The notes under the pieces were generated by a model that was given only the letters and a program-made list of their open reading frames with translations, searched no databases and was not told the DNA's origin. A program made the translations under genes and the position numbers. Positions 1-8,520 of a stretch of 45,465 nt of DNA are shown piece by piece. The DNA is from an uncultured Clostridia bacterium. GTDB lineage: Bacteria; Bacillota; Clostridia; TANB77; CAG-508. The stretch is taken from positions 1-45,465 of the forward strand of contig CAKOVS010000011.1 of NCBI GenBank assembly GCA_934122085.1, given 5' to 3'. Position 1 is the stretch's first letter. Each line of letters starts with the position of its first letter.

Positions 1-2
1 AA

Positions 3-37
3 TATTAGCACTAAATTCAAAAAATTTAGTGCTAATA
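3..37 (+). terminator. Candidate hairpin terminator at window edge
   Basis: A perfect 15-bp inverted repeat (3-17 with 23-37, 5-nt loop) is followed on the plus strand by a short T run at about 45-50. It could end a plus-strand gene left of the window. No gene is visible to confirm this. Confidence 0.5.
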
Positions 38-102
38 AATAAAATTTTTTAAGACATTTTCAAAAATGATTGACATCATTTTCTTTGACAACTTCAATAT
101 CA

Positions 103-132
103 AAAAAGATATTAAAAAATTAATATCTTTTT
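103..132 (-). terminator. Intrinsic terminator of the kinase-ParB gene
   Basis: A 12-bp perfect stem (103-114 with 121-132) overlaps the TAA stop codon at 131-133. On the minus strand it runs straight into a T tract (complement of 102-107), the classic intrinsic terminator layout. Confidence 0.75.
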
Positions 133-1210
133 AATGCTCTCTTTCAGTTGGATTGCATAAATCTGTAAATGTCATATTATTCATCTCTAGTAAATTTTCA
201 ATAGTAAAATTTTTCAATTGCTTAGTATTTCCAACTTCACCACTATAATATCTAATTTTTTCAGCATAACTACGTAGATTTTCTTCACTTAAAATTGGTT
301 TACTCGAAATCTTCTTCTTACTAATTTCATAAGGCAAAAGTGTTTTACTTGCAGATAATGCTCCAAAAGTTCTATGAAGTCCTTTAACTAAATATTTTAT
401 TCCATTTCTTTTTATTATTTCTAATATCCCCTCTGGAGTTTTATATCCATTTTCTTTTATTTTTTTGGCTAAACCTTGTATGGTTTCTCCAGATTCTGAT
501 ACTTCTTCAATATTTTTTGATATTTGCAATGGCATAAAACAAGTTGGATTTGCCCAATATTTAGGATAAGATTTTCCAGTTCTATATGCTTCTTCTCCTG
601 TAACAATAATATCAGCCAATTCCTTTGTATTAGTATATGACGTGTCAACAACTAAATCATAATTGTTTTCATCCAATAAATCAATACCATATCTTTCCTT
701 ATATCGTTCTATTTCTCCAAGTTTTCTTTTTTTAGTTTTTTGAATTGCTTCATCTAATGTTTCATATTGATCTTCAGAACCACGTGTTTTATCATAAAAT
801 ACTCTCTTTCCAGCAATTGCATCATTGACTGTTAATCTAATTGCATATGAATTTGGAACATTACTCCATGCTAATCTTGAATCAATAATATAGACATCAT
901 TAGGTCTTTCTTTTTCATTAATTTCCTTTCCTTTTCTTGCAACTTCACCATCAACTAAACTATCTATTGAATGTATTTTGGACATAAATTCTTCATCATT
1001 TTGAATATCAGCTAAACTTGAATTCGTTCTATCAGGATATTTTTTTAGATATTCTTTTTTTATCATTTCTCTAAAAACATCTCCGACAGATATTATATGA
1101 ACACAAAAACCCTGTTCTTCATATTTTCTTTTTATTTCTTTTACCACTGTTGATTTTCCACTTGCTGGTTCTCCTGATATTGTTATTATTTTATTTCTTA
1201 TATCTTCCAA
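131..1210 (-). CDS. P-loop (cytidylate-kinase-like) protein with C-terminal ParB-like domain
   Basis: A 359-residue protein in two parts. The N-terminus carries a Walker A motif GEPASGKST (13-21) and looks like the AAA/cytidylate-kinase P-loop family through about residue 190 (IIDSRLAW near 109-115 resembles the acceptor side of nucleotide kinases). The C-terminus (about 218-300) reads like a ParB/sulfiredoxin fold: a ligand loop with KGLHRTFGA at 276-284 in place of the usual DGHHR, followed by a hydrophobic strand ending in LPYEI. The start codon is TTG, chosen because AAGGAG lies 9 nt upstream and no in-frame ATG fits better. The gene is monocistronic with its own terminator. The substrate is unknown. 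ParB-fold proteins include DNA-binding CTPases, nucleases and a free-serine kinase, so a small-molecule role is as likely as DNA binding. Confidence 0.7.
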   Translation of the reverse strand: MEDIRNKIITISGEPASGKSTVVKEIKRKYEEQGFCVHIISVGDVFREMIKKEYLKKYPDRTNSSLADIQNDEEFMSKIHSIDSLVDGEVARKGKEINEKERPNDVYIIDSRLAWSNVPNSYAIRLTVNDAIAGKRVFYDKTRGSEDQYETLDEAIQKTKKRKLGEIERYKERYGIDLLDENNYDLVVDTSYTNTKELADIIVTGEEAYRTGKSYPKYWANPTCFMPLQISKNIEEVSESGETIQGLAKKIKENGYKTPEGILEIIKRNGIKYLVKGLHRTFGALSASKTLLPYEISKKKISSKPILSEENLRSYAEKIRYYSGEVGNTKQLKNFTIENLLEMNNMTFTDLCNPTEREH

Positions 1211-1311
1211 ATTTACACTCTCCTTTTTCCAAATATTTCTTTCCTATTTTATCATTTTTTTGAGCATTTGTCAACTTTCCGTAAATGTTTTATGTAGATT
1301 TGTTGTCAAAT

Positions 1312-1350
1312 AAAAAACACTATGCCTAATTTATAAAATTGTAGGCATAA
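1312..1350 (-). terminator. Intrinsic terminator of the aldolase gene
   Basis: The stem TATGCCTA (1321-1328) pairs with TAGGCATA (1342-1349). On the minus strand it is followed by GTGTTTTTTATT. It lies 17 nt downstream of the aldolase stop. T-rich sequence also follows on the plus strand. Confidence 0.75.
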
Positions 1351-1366
1351 TGTTTTTATTTATATT

Positions 1367-2254
1367 CTATGATATTGAAGCATCATAAATTTTAACTATT
1401 ACATCATGTAATTTTTGATCAAATTCTTCTTGTGATTGATTTGCATTTAAATCTTGTAATAATGCTCTTGAGAAACTTGCAATCATTCTATTATTTTTAG
1501 CAAGTAATTCAACTGCTTTATCTATATCATATCCACCTGAAAGTGCTACTATTCTTACAACACATTCATAATCATATAAATCTAGATAATGATTTGCAAT
1601 TGTTGGAATTGTGAATTTAAACATAATTTTATCTTCTTTATTCCATGTCTTTAATTTTTCAATTATTTCTGCTTTTAATATTTCTTCACATTTTTCTTTT
1701 TCAGGAGCGTTTATATCTACTTCTGGTTCAATAATTGGAAGTAATCCAGCATCACATATTGTTTTTGCAAATTCAAATTGTTGTGCAACTATTGCTTTTA
1801 TTCCTTCTACATTTGGTTCATAAATTACTGATCTCATTTTTGTTCCAAATACATGTTTTTCAACTGCTTCTTTTAATTCTGTTTCAAGTTCTGGAATTGG
1901 TTTCATTAATTTAACGCCATTGTTTTGTTCTGCTAATCCTTTATCAACTTTTAAGAATGATACTATTTTCTTTTCATTCCATAAGTAATCTGCTGTAAAT
2001 TCTCCATTTACTTTTGAAAGCATTGTTTTTTCAAATAATATTGCTCCAATTATATGTTCATTTGTGAATGATTTACTTGTAAATACTCTTTTTCTCATTT
2101 CGTGTATTAAATCAAACATTTCTTCTTCAGTACTATAAGCTGTTTCTGGTATTCCATAAGCTTTTAATGTTTTACTGCTACTTCCACCACTTTGATCTAA
2201 TGCTGCAATAAATCCTCTTTTATCTTTCATAATTTCATACATTTCATTATTCAT
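1367..2254 (-). CDS. fda: Class I fructose-bisphosphate aldolase
   Basis: Cytosolic glycolytic enzyme that cleaves fructose-1,6-bisphosphate to dihydroxyacetone phosphate and glyceraldehyde-3-phosphate through a Schiff base. The 295 residues match the short bacterial class I family of staphylococci (about 296 residues). Visible motifs are GFIAALDQSGGS near 14-25, FLKVDKGLA (100-108), GTKMRS (137-142), PIIEPEV (173-179) and the Schiff-base lysine K213 in MFKFTIPT. The ATG at 2254 has AAGGTAGG upstream. The gene follows phosphoglycerate mutase by 66 bp, but its own promoter sits in that gap, so co-transcription is optional. No class II aldolase is present in the window. Confidence 0.95.
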   Translation of the reverse strand: MNNEMYEIMKDKRGFIAALDQSGGSSSKTLKAYGIPETAYSTEEEMFDLIHEMRKRVFTSKSFTNEHIIGAILFEKTMLSKVNGEFTADYLWNEKKIVSFLKVDKGLAEQNNGVKLMKPIPELETELKEAVEKHVFGTKMRSVIYEPNVEGIKAIVAQQFEFAKTICDAGLLPIIEPEVDINAPEKEKCEEILKAEIIEKLKTWNKEDKIMFKFTIPTIANHYLDLYDYECVVRIVALSGGYDIDKAVELLAKNNRMIASFSRALLQDLNANQSQEEFDQKLHDVIVKIYDASIS

Positions 2255-2291
2255 TTTTATTACCTACCTTTTCATAAGATTTGACATTTTA

Positions 2292-2320
2292 GTTATATCA
2301 CAACAGAAAAATCTTATCAA
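2292..2320 (-). promoter_or_regulatory. Sigma-A type promoter of the aldolase gene
   Basis: On the minus strand TTGATA, a 17-nt spacer and TATAAC. The -35 box begins immediately after the stop codon of the upstream phosphoglycerate mutase gene. Confidence 0.6.
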
Positions 2321-3013
2321 CTATTTTTTTAAATAATAATGTCTAATTGGTTTTAAATTATCATCTAATTCATAACAAATTGGATTTCCTGTTTGTAATT
2401 CTAACTTTATAACATCTTCATCACTCATGTTGTCTAGATATTTTATAAGTCCTCTTAAACTATTTCCATGTGCTACTATAATAACCTTTTTACCTTTTTC
2501 TAATTCTGGTTTAATATCTGAGTTCCAGTATTCAACAACTCTTTTAATTGTATCTATTAAATTTTCTGTTTTTGGTAATTCGTCTTTTGTTAAATCTTTA
2601 TATTTTGGATCATTTCCTGGATATCTTGGATCTGTTTCTTCTAATTCTGGTGGTCTAACATTTGTGCTTCTTCTCCATAAAAGAACTTGTTCTGCACCAT
2701 ATTTTTCTTTTGTTTCGTCTTTATTTAGTCCTTGTAATGCACCATAATGTCTTTCATTTAATTTCCAACTTCTTTTTATTTCTATATTCTCTTCTCCCAT
2801 TTCTTTCAAAATGTAGTCAAGTGTATTTTCAGCTCTTTTTAAAACAGATGTAAATGCTAAATCAAAATGAAATCCTTGTTCTTTTAATACTTTTCCTGCC
2901 TCTTTTGCTTCTTCTACTCCTTTTTCTGATAATTCAACATCTGTCCATCCTGTGAATTTATTTTCTAAATTCCACATACTTTGACCATGTCTTACTAATA
3001 CTAATTTAATCAT
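2321..3013 (-). CDS. gpmA: 2,3-bisphosphoglycerate-dependent phosphoglycerate mutase
   Basis: Interconverts 3- and 2-phosphoglycerate in glycolysis through a phosphohistidine intermediate. The 230-residue length is normal for GpmA. It carries the RHGQSMWN motif with the nucleophile H9, the FTGWTDVELSEKG segment, the active-site ERHYGALQG stretch with its conserved Glu, and the second catalytic His in VAHGNSLRG. It starts with ATG downstream of a consensus promoter and is followed directly by the aldolase gene, making a small glycolytic pair. Confidence 0.96.
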   Translation of the reverse strand: MIKLVLVRHGQSMWNLENKFTGWTDVELSEKGVEEAKEAGKVLKEQGFHFDLAFTSVLKRAENTLDYILKEMGEENIEIKRSWKLNERHYGALQGLNKDETKEKYGAEQVLLWRRSTNVRPPELEETDPRYPGNDPKYKDLTKDELPKTENLIDTIKRVVEYWNSDIKPELEKGKKVIIVAHGNSLRGLIKYLDNMSDEDVIKLELQTGNPICYELDDNLKPIRHYYLKK

Positions 3014-3049
3014 TTTTAATCACATTCCTTTCTTACATTTTTCAATCAT

Positions 3050-3078
3050 ATTATAATTATTTCTAAAAGTAATGTCAA
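3050..3078 (-). promoter_or_regulatory. Consensus sigma-A promoter of gpmA
   Basis: On the minus strand TTGACA, exactly 17 nt, then TATAAT. It lies about 40 nt upstream of the gpmA start codon. Confidence 0.8.
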
Positions 3079-3083
3079 CATTA

Positions 3084-3860
3084 TTATCCTAATGCAACAT
3101 CTAAAATCATCATAATTACAAATCCAATCGCAACCCCAACAGTTCCTATATTTGAATGTTCTCCAGCTTGTGATTCTGGTATTAATTCTTCTACAACTAC
3201 ATATATCATTGCACCTGCTGCAAATGATAATAAATATGGTAATATTGGAACTATTATATTTGTTAATAATATTGTTAAAATTGCTCCAATTGGTTCAACA
3301 ATTCCAGAAAGCATTCCATATAGAAATGCTTTTGGCTTTGTTACTCCTTCACTTTTTAATGGCATTGATATAATTGCACCTTCTGGAAAATTTTGTATTG
3401 CTATTCCAATTGCTAAAGCATAAGCACTTGTCATTGCAATTCCAGTATTTCCAATTAATGCACCAGCAAATGTTACACCAACAGCCATTCCTTCAGGAAT
3501 ATTATGCAATGTTACTGCTAATACCATCATTGTTGTTTTCTTTAATTTAGATTTTATTCCTTCTGGCTTATCACTTTCTAAATGTAAGTGTGGAATAACA
3601 CTATCTAAAATTAATAAAAATAACATTCCTGCTAAAAATCCTATTGTTGCTGGAATCCATGGAACTACACCTTGATTTTCTGCCATATCTATTGATGGTA
3701 TTAATAAAGACCATATTGATGCTGCAATCATAACACCTGAAGCAAATCCAAGTAAGATCTTTTCCACTTTTTGACTCATCTTATTTTTCATAAAAAATAC
3801 CATTGCAGAACCTAATGTTGTTCCTAAAAAAGGTATTGCTAATCCTACTACAAGTTCCAT
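3084..3860 (-). CDS. ZIP family divalent metal transporter
   Basis: A 258-residue integral membrane protein of the ZIP (ZupT/GufA-like) family, which moves zinc and related divalent metals toward the cytoplasm. The two metal-binding helices are visible: LHNIPEG (118-124, H119/N120/E123) and IQNFPEG (155-161). About eight hydrophobic segments are present, with a short His-containing loop (HLHLES, 91-96) between TM3 and TM4. The gene begins only 15 bp after the FtsX permease stop with no promoter between, so it probably belongs to the ABC operon. ZIP proteins normally act alone, so the link to the efflux genes may be regulatory only. Confidence 0.9.
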   Translation of the reverse strand: MELVVGLAIPFLGTTLGSAMVFFMKNKMSQKVEKILLGFASGVMIAASIWSLLIPSIDMAENQGVVPWIPATIGFLAGMLFLLILDSVIPHLHLESDKPEGIKSKLKKTTMMVLAVTLHNIPEGMAVGVTFAGALIGNTGIAMTSAYALAIGIAIQNFPEGAIISMPLKSEGVTKPKAFLYGMLSGIVEPIGAILTILLTNIIVPILPYLLSFAAGAMIYVVVEELIPESQAGEHSNIGTVGVAIGFVIMMILDVALG

Positions 3861-3875
3861 TTTTTCATCTCTTTT

Positions 3876-6170
3876 CTATTCATTTCCTTTTAAGCTTGAT
3901 ACCATATCAATTGTATTTACTTTTTTTGATAAAATTTTATTTACAACTAGTGATACTATTAAACTTCCAATTGTAGAACATAAATATGAAATCCATTTAA
4001 TTGTTGCTGAGAAATCATAATTATCTCCAAGTGCTGATTTAAATATGTAATCTATCATAAAATATCCAAGTGGTAATCCTAAAATTATTCCTATTATTGA
4101 AAGCCATATATTTTGTTTTATAAAAATTTTCTTTATTTGTTTGTTTTTAAATCCTAAAACTTTTAATGTTGCAAATTGATATTGTTTTTCTGTAAATGAC
4201 AATATTCCTAAATTATATATAATAACAAATCCTAATATTGCTGAAACAACAATCAATAATACAACCATAGTTTTTACTGTTTGCATCATACTTTCCATTC
4301 CAGATCTTAAATTTGATATATTTTGTATTGTATCTACACCTGGTAATGTTTTTACATCACTTAAATCTGAATTTGTATAAATTGAATCTGCTCTATATTT
4401 TATCCCTAAACTTTCATAATATGTTTTTGTCATATTTAAAATTTGACTTTGTGGATCACGATTTAATCCTACTATTTTGCTAGTATACCATGTATCATCC
4501 CCAAATATATGCCAAGTTATGCTATCACCAATTTTAAAATTATATTTTTCAGCTAATTTTTCTGTAATATATACACCATCATCTTTTAAATCAATATAGT
4601 TTTTATTATGATCTGTATATTTTAAATAATCTTTTGCATCATTTACTATTATTGAGTTTGTTTCTTTTTTATCATCTACTTTTAATTCTATTCCTAATGA
4701 TTGACTAGTTGCATTTCCATATTTTTCTTCTAATGATTTTAATTCTTCATCAGTATAATTATTTGCCAATGAAATTTTATATTCAAATTTATTAATTATA
4801 TCAAATTCCCAATTCAAATATGAATTCATTGTGTCTAACATTCCAAATGCACATACTATAAGCATTGTACAACCTATTATTCCGACAATTGCCATTATAC
4901 TTCTACTTTTATTTCTACCTATATCTCTTAAATTCCATCTTGTTGAAATAGATGATTTTTTAAATATTCCTTTTGTTGTTAAATCAAATTTTGTACTTTT
5001 TACTTTTGGTACTTCAACTCTTAATGATTCTACTGCTGGCTCTTTTAAAATTCTTCTACATGATAAATATGTTACAGCTGTTATTAAAACAACTACAATT
5101 ACTGCTAAATAGTAAACTTCTGGAATTATTATTGTACTATATACTGGTATTTCAAAATATGACATTTCCATATTTAAGAAAAATTCTCCAAGTATAAATC
5201 TTCCTGCAATAATTCCTAATATTGATGCTATTAAGCTTATGTAAAATCCATAACTTACATAATGTCTTATGATTTTGCCATTTTTAAAACCTAATGCTTT
5301 TAATGTTCCTATTTGTGTTCTTTGCTTTTTTACAAATCTATTCATTGTTGTTACAACAGATAATATTGCTATAAATAAGAATAATAATGTAAATACACTT
5401 GAATATGTTCCTCCTTCTTCTATTTCTGAATTATATCCTTTATAGGAGAAACATGATTCTCTATCTGTTACTGCTATTGCAGATTTTATATTATTTTCAA
5501 TATTTGCTTTTGTTTCTTCTAATTTATCTGTATTATCAACATCTACTATTATCTGATTAAATACTTCATATCCTTGTATCGGAAATTCATTTGATGATAA
5601 ATATACAAATCCGTAATCTTTATGTGTTGGAAATATTGCTGAATCATCTTTTACAAAATAAACATGATCTGGTGATGTAACTAATCCTAATATTTTTTCT
5701 GTAATTGTGTAGTCTTTATATTTTAAACTGATTTCATCTCCAACTTTTAAATTTAGATTTTTTGCTAAATAACTATCAAGCCATACACCTTTTTTATCTT
5801 TTTGAAAATCTTCTCCTTCTACAACATATAATTTGGCAATTTCATTTGATTCGATAAAAACAGTCTCTAATGTTACATCTTTATGATTTTCTAGTTCTGT
5901 ATTGATTATTAATTGTCTTTCAGCATTTTTTACATTTTCTATTTTCTTTACATCTTCTAAATCTTGAGTTGTAAAATTTTCTCCTGTAAGCCATAAATCC
6001 TCAAAATTATTAGATTCATAGTATTTACTTGCACTCACATCCATTCCATCCATATATGCGTGTATTCCGGCAAATACAAATACTCCTAGAAATACCATTA
6101 TAAAAATATTAAAAAATTGCATTTTGTTTTGTTTTATATCTCTTAATACTTTTTTATTTAATTTGCTCAT
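3876..6170 (-). CDS. ABC transporter permease with two FtsX/MacB domains
   Basis: The 764-residue membrane subunit pairs with the ATPase encoded just upstream. The layout is an N-terminal TM (about 15-37), an extracytoplasmic domain, a three-TM FtsX block (about 255-375), a second single TM and extracytoplasmic domain (from about 425), and a final three-TM FtsX block (about 630-755). A TTG two codons further upstream also opens the frame. The ATG at 6170 is preferred because it shares one base with the ATPase stop codon (TAATG) and has GGAGGT about 9 nt upstream. This implies translational coupling. This architecture is typical of Firmicute exporters of peptides, antibiotics or lipids. The substrate cannot be read from the sequence. 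Confidence 0.92.
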   Translation of the reverse strand: MSKLNKKVLRDIKQNKMQFFNIFIMVFLGVFVFAGIHAYMDGMDVSASKYYESNNFEDLWLTGENFTTQDLEDVKKIENVKNAERQLIINTELENHKDVTLETVFIESNEIAKLYVVEGEDFQKDKKGVWLDSYLAKNLNLKVGDEISLKYKDYTITEKILGLVTSPDHVYFVKDDSAIFPTHKDYGFVYLSSNEFPIQGYEVFNQIIVDVDNTDKLEETKANIENNIKSAIAVTDRESCFSYKGYNSEIEEGGTYSSVFTLLFLFIAILSVVTTMNRFVKKQRTQIGTLKALGFKNGKIIRHYVSYGFYISLIASILGIIAGRFILGEFFLNMEMSYFEIPVYSTIIIPEVYYLAVIVVVLITAVTYLSCRRILKEPAVESLRVEVPKVKSTKFDLTTKGIFKKSSISTRWNLRDIGRNKSRSIMAIVGIIGCTMLIVCAFGMLDTMNSYLNWEFDIINKFEYKISLANNYTDEELKSLEEKYGNATSQSLGIELKVDDKKETNSIIVNDAKDYLKYTDHNKNYIDLKDDGVYITEKLAEKYNFKIGDSITWHIFGDDTWYTSKIVGLNRDPQSQILNMTKTYYESLGIKYRADSIYTNSDLSDVKTLPGVDTIQNISNLRSGMESMMQTVKTMVVLLIVVSAILGFVIIYNLGILSFTEKQYQFATLKVLGFKNKQIKKIFIKQNIWLSIIGIILGLPLGYFMIDYIFKSALGDNYDFSATIKWISYLCSTIGSLIVSLVVNKILSKKVNTIDMVSSLKGNE

Positions 6171-6880
6171 TACCAACTTACCTCCTCTATTTTCTTTGGA
6201 TTTTGGTTGGCTGTTACACTTTCTATTTTTCCGTTCTTTACTCTTATCACTGTATCTGCAATATCTGCAAATAAACTATTATGTGTTACTATTATTACTG
6301 TATTTTCTCCATTGTTTCCATCACATTGTTTTTTTAATAATTTTAATACTTCTACACCTGTTTTTGAATCTAATGCACCTGTTGGTTCATCACATAATAA
6401 TAATTTTGGATTTTTGGCAATTGCTCTTGCAATAGATACTCTTTGTTGTTCTCCTCCTGATAATTGGTTTGGAAATTTATTTATATGTTTTTCAAGTCCT
6501 ACTGCTTTTATTGATTCTATACTATCATTTCCGTTTTTTACAACATCTTTTATTAGTTCTACATTTTCTAATACTGTTAGTGTTGGTAAAATATTATAAA
6601 ACTGGAATATAAATCCTATATTTTCTGCTCTATATTCACTTAATTGGTTTTCATTATATTTTGAAATTTCTTCTCCATCTATTTTGATGCTTCCACTTGT
6701 TGGTGTATCCATTCCTCCAATTAAGTTTAATAATGTTGATTTACCAGCTCCTGATGGTCCTAATATAACAACAAATTCTCCTTTGTTTATTGACAAATCA
6801 ATATTGTCTAATGCTTTAAATTCTGTATCTCCTGTGTTATAAGTTTTACTTACATTTTTTAATTCTACTATTTTTTTCAT
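6170..6880 (-). CDS. ABC transporter ATP-binding protein (LolD/MacB type)
   Basis: A 236-residue cytosolic ATPase. Walker A is GPSGAGKST (41-49), the Q-loop is at IFQFYN (about 91-96), the signature is LSGGEQQR (140-147) and Walker B is LLLCDEP (160-166), followed by the TGALDS D-loop segment and the switch His in VTHN. The start ATG has GGAGG 5-6 nt upstream. Its stop overlaps the permease start. The operon is controlled from a consensus promoter with a flanking palindrome shared with the divergent TetR gene, so it is probably an induced efflux or detoxification pump. Confidence 0.95.
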   Translation of the reverse strand: MKKIVELKNVSKTYNTGDTEFKALDNIDLSINKGEFVVILGPSGAGKSTLLNLIGGMDTPTSGSIKIDGEEISKYNENQLSEYRAENIGFIFQFYNILPTLTVLENVELIKDVVKNGNDSIESIKAVGLEKHINKFPNQLSGGEQQRVSIARAIAKNPKLLLCDEPTGALDSKTGVEVLKLLKKQCDGNNGENTVIIVTHNSLFADIADTVIRVKNGKIESVTANQNPKKIEEVSW

Positions 6881-6902
6881 ATATCCTCCTTACTTTCTTT
6901 AT

Positions 6903-6948
6903 GGCATATAATTTATATTTGCTATCTTATAGTATTTCTTTATATGCC
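6903..6948. other. 5' UTR inverted repeat of the ABC operon
   Basis: GGCATATA (6903-6910) and TATATGCC (6941-6948) can pair across a 30-nt loop within the predicted untranslated leader of the ABC operon. The stem is weak and its function is unknown. Confidence 0.3.
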
Positions 6949-6953
6949 TAATC

Positions 6954-6971
6954 TGAAACTTATTTCACATT
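6954..6971. promoter_or_regulatory. Candidate TetR operator, copy 1
   Basis: A palindrome TGAAA-N4-TTTCA followed by CATT. It lies just downstream of the ABC operon -10 box, covering the expected transcription start. The same 18-bp pattern recurs at 7015-7032, which suggests a binding site for the divergently encoded TetR protein. Confidence 0.6.
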
Positions 6972-6978
6972 TACCATC

Positions 6979-7007
6979 ATTATATTAATTTATTAAATAA
7001 ATGTCAA
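6979..7007 (-). promoter_or_regulatory. Consensus sigma-A promoter of the ABC operon
   Basis: On the minus strand TTGACA (7007-7002), 17 nt, TATAAT (6984-6979): a perfect consensus. The two candidate TetR operators flank it. Confidence 0.8.
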
Positions 7008-7014
7008 TATAATA

Positions 7015-7032
7015 TGAAATATTTTTCACATT
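7015..7032. promoter_or_regulatory. Candidate TetR operator, copy 2
   Basis: A second TGAAA-N4-TTTCA palindrome followed by CATT, 61 bp from copy 1. It lies between the two divergent -35 boxes (7002-7007 and 7038-7043), where a bound repressor could affect both promoters. Confidence 0.6.
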
Positions 7033-7037
7033 AATAA

Positions 7038-7066
7038 TTGACTTTTTGTTTTTTTCAATATATAAT
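7038..7066 (+). promoter_or_regulatory. Sigma-A promoter of the tetR gene
   Basis: TTGACT, 17 nt, TATAAT on the plus strand, followed by AGAGGTGAT and the GTG start at 7090. Confidence 0.75.
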
Positions 7067-7089
7067 TGATTTTATAGAGGTGATTTTTA

Positions 7090-7698
7090 GTGTCAGAAAT
7101 AAGAATTCCTACTCAAAAAAGGTCTATTGAAAAAAGGAACAAGATAATTGAAAAAGGTTTTGAATTAATTTGTGAAAAAGGTTATTATAATACTACTACT
7201 CCAGAAATTGCAGAGTCTGCTGGGGTTTCAACTGGTATTATTTATCAATATTTTACAGATAAAAAAGATATTTTAATTGAAGGTATTAAACAATATTCTA
7301 ATAGTATTATGTTTCCTATGATTAATATTTTAGAAACTGAAAAAATTGAGATGCCAAATTTAAAAAATATTTTAAATAGTGTTATTGACAGCTTTATTAA
7401 TAAGCATACAATGTCTAAAAAAGCTCATGAAGAGCTTATTGCTTTATCTCATCTTGATGAAGATGTTGCTGAAATTTTTAAAAATAATGAGTTTGAAATG
7501 TCTGAAAAAATTGTTTCTTTACTAAAAAGTAATAATATTAACCCTTCTCATTTGAGAGAAAAAGTCCATATTATTATTGGTATTGTTGATAATTTATGCC
7601 ACGAGGTTGTTTATCATAAACATTCTCAAATTGATTATGATGTTATGAAGTTTGAGGTTATTAATATTATTTTTAATATTTTAAATGAAAATATATAA
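7090..7698 (+). CDS. TetR/AcrR family transcriptional regulator
   Basis: A 202-residue repressor with an N-terminal helix-turn-helix (about 15-60) carrying the family pattern TTPEIAESAGVSTGIIYQYF, followed by a helical ligand/dimerisation domain with no recognisable subfamily signature. The start codon is GTG, with AGAGGTGAT spaced correctly and no competing ATG. It is one of very few plus-strand genes and is divergent from the ABC/ZIP operon. Two identical-pattern palindromes in the shared region suggest that it controls both that operon and itself. Confidence 0.9.
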   Translation: MSEIRIPTQKRSIEKRNKIIEKGFELICEKGYYNTTTPEIAESAGVSTGIIYQYFTDKKDILIEGIKQYSNSIMFPMINILETEKIEMPNLKNILNSVIDSFINKHTMSKKAHEELIALSHLDEDVAEIFKNNEFEMSEKIVSLLKSNNINPSHLREKVHIIIGIVDNLCHEVVYHKHSQIDYDVMKFEVINIIFNILNENI

Positions 7699-7720
7699 GA
7701 CAGAGAATTAACTCTGTCTT
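7697..7720. terminator. Short shared hairpin between convergent genes
   Basis: AAGACAGAG (7697-7705) pairs with CTCTGTCTT (7712-7720) and touches the stop codons of both the tetR and DUF1287 genes. No long T tract follows, so efficiency is uncertain. Confidence 0.5.
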
Positions 7721-8366
7721 AACTTATTCTATAATGTCCAATAATATCTGTTTTTACTTCAAGTATATCTTCCTCATATGCCCTTTGAACTGGACTAGCA
7801 TGATGTATAATAAATGGTGTTCCATTTTTATTTCTTTTATCAGATATAATTCCTATATGATTTTTAAATACAATAATATCTCCACCTTGCCATTCTCCAA
7901 AATCTTTTATATCTGTTGTTAATGAAATTGCATTATTGTCAAAATATACTTTCAAATTTCTAACTCTCCTAAAATCAATGTTTTTATCTATTTTTTCTAT
8001 ATTATATTGTGATTGATGTTCAACAATATCTGCATTTACAAGTTCTTGTAAATTATATCCTGCTCCCAATAGTCCAAAACCAACTACATCTGTACATACT
8101 CCATATTCATCATTTGGATATCCTGTATTATAATATTTACTTTTATATTTAGGCTTTGTTGCAATATATTTTCTTACATTTTCTAATATATCTGTTTGAT
8201 CATCTATACCATCTCTATCTTTATCTGTTTTACTTATATAATCTTCTATTCCAAAATCTTTATTTGTATACTTTCTATGAGGAATAAAATTAAAAAAATA
8301 TAAAAATACAAAAGAAATTATTATAAAAATCACCAATATTACTAAAATTAACATTTTCTTTTTCAT
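7719..8366 (-). CDS. DUF1287 family protein, membrane-anchored NlpC/P60-like cysteine hydrolase
   Basis: A 215-residue protein with an N-terminal TM or uncleaved signal (about 5-28) and an extracytoplasmic DUF1287 domain. Family landmarks are present: GVCTDV with C91, DFRRVRNL (131-138), GGDIIVF (161-167), H170 in HIGI and the terminal GHYR. C91 and H170 would be the catalytic pair of a papain/NlpC-like fold, probably acting on cell wall or peptide amide bonds. An acidic DKDRDGIDDQTD stretch (48-59) resembles a calcium-binding loop. A candidate promoter is at 8389-8417. It is convergent with tetR and has no obvious operon partner. Confidence 0.85.
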   Translation of the reverse strand: MKKKMLILVILVIFIIISFVFLYFFNFIPHRKYTNKDFGIEDYISKTDKDRDGIDDQTDILENVRKYIATKPKYKSKYYNTGYPNDEYGVCTDVVGFGLLGAGYNLQELVNADIVEHQSQYNIEKIDKNIDFRRVRNLKVYFDNNAISLTTDIKDFGEWQGGDIIVFKNHIGIISDKRNKNGTPFIIHHASPVQRAYEEDILEVKTDIIGHYRIS

Positions 8367-8388
8367 TCAACCATCTCCTTTTGCCTAA

Positions 8389-8417
8389 ATTATATCTCTT
8401 ATTTATATGTAAAACAA
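8389..8417 (-). promoter_or_regulatory. Promoter of the DUF1287 gene
   Basis: TTGTTT, 17 nt, TATAAT on the minus strand, about 25 nt upstream of the start codon, followed by AAAAGGAG. Confidence 0.6.
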
Positions 8418-8475
8418 TTAAAAATTTATTAATATTTATAACAAAATAGCATAGTTACCCTTTGTTTTTGACTAA

Positions 8476-8515
8476 AAAAACTCATGTAATACATTTCTGT
8501 AAAACATGAGTTTTT
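8476..8515 (-). terminator. Terminator of the WHH nuclease gene
   Basis: A 12-bp stem AAAAACTCATGT (8476-8487) / ACATGAGTTTTT (8504-8515) just after the stop codon at 8521. The stem ends in a run of T on the minus strand. Confidence 0.75.
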
Positions 8516-8520
8516 GCTAT

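Noticed and set aside
6171..6176. Upstream TTG start for the FtsX permease
   Set aside because: The ATG at 6170 overlaps the ATPase stop in a TAATG coupling and has better Shine-Dalgarno spacing.
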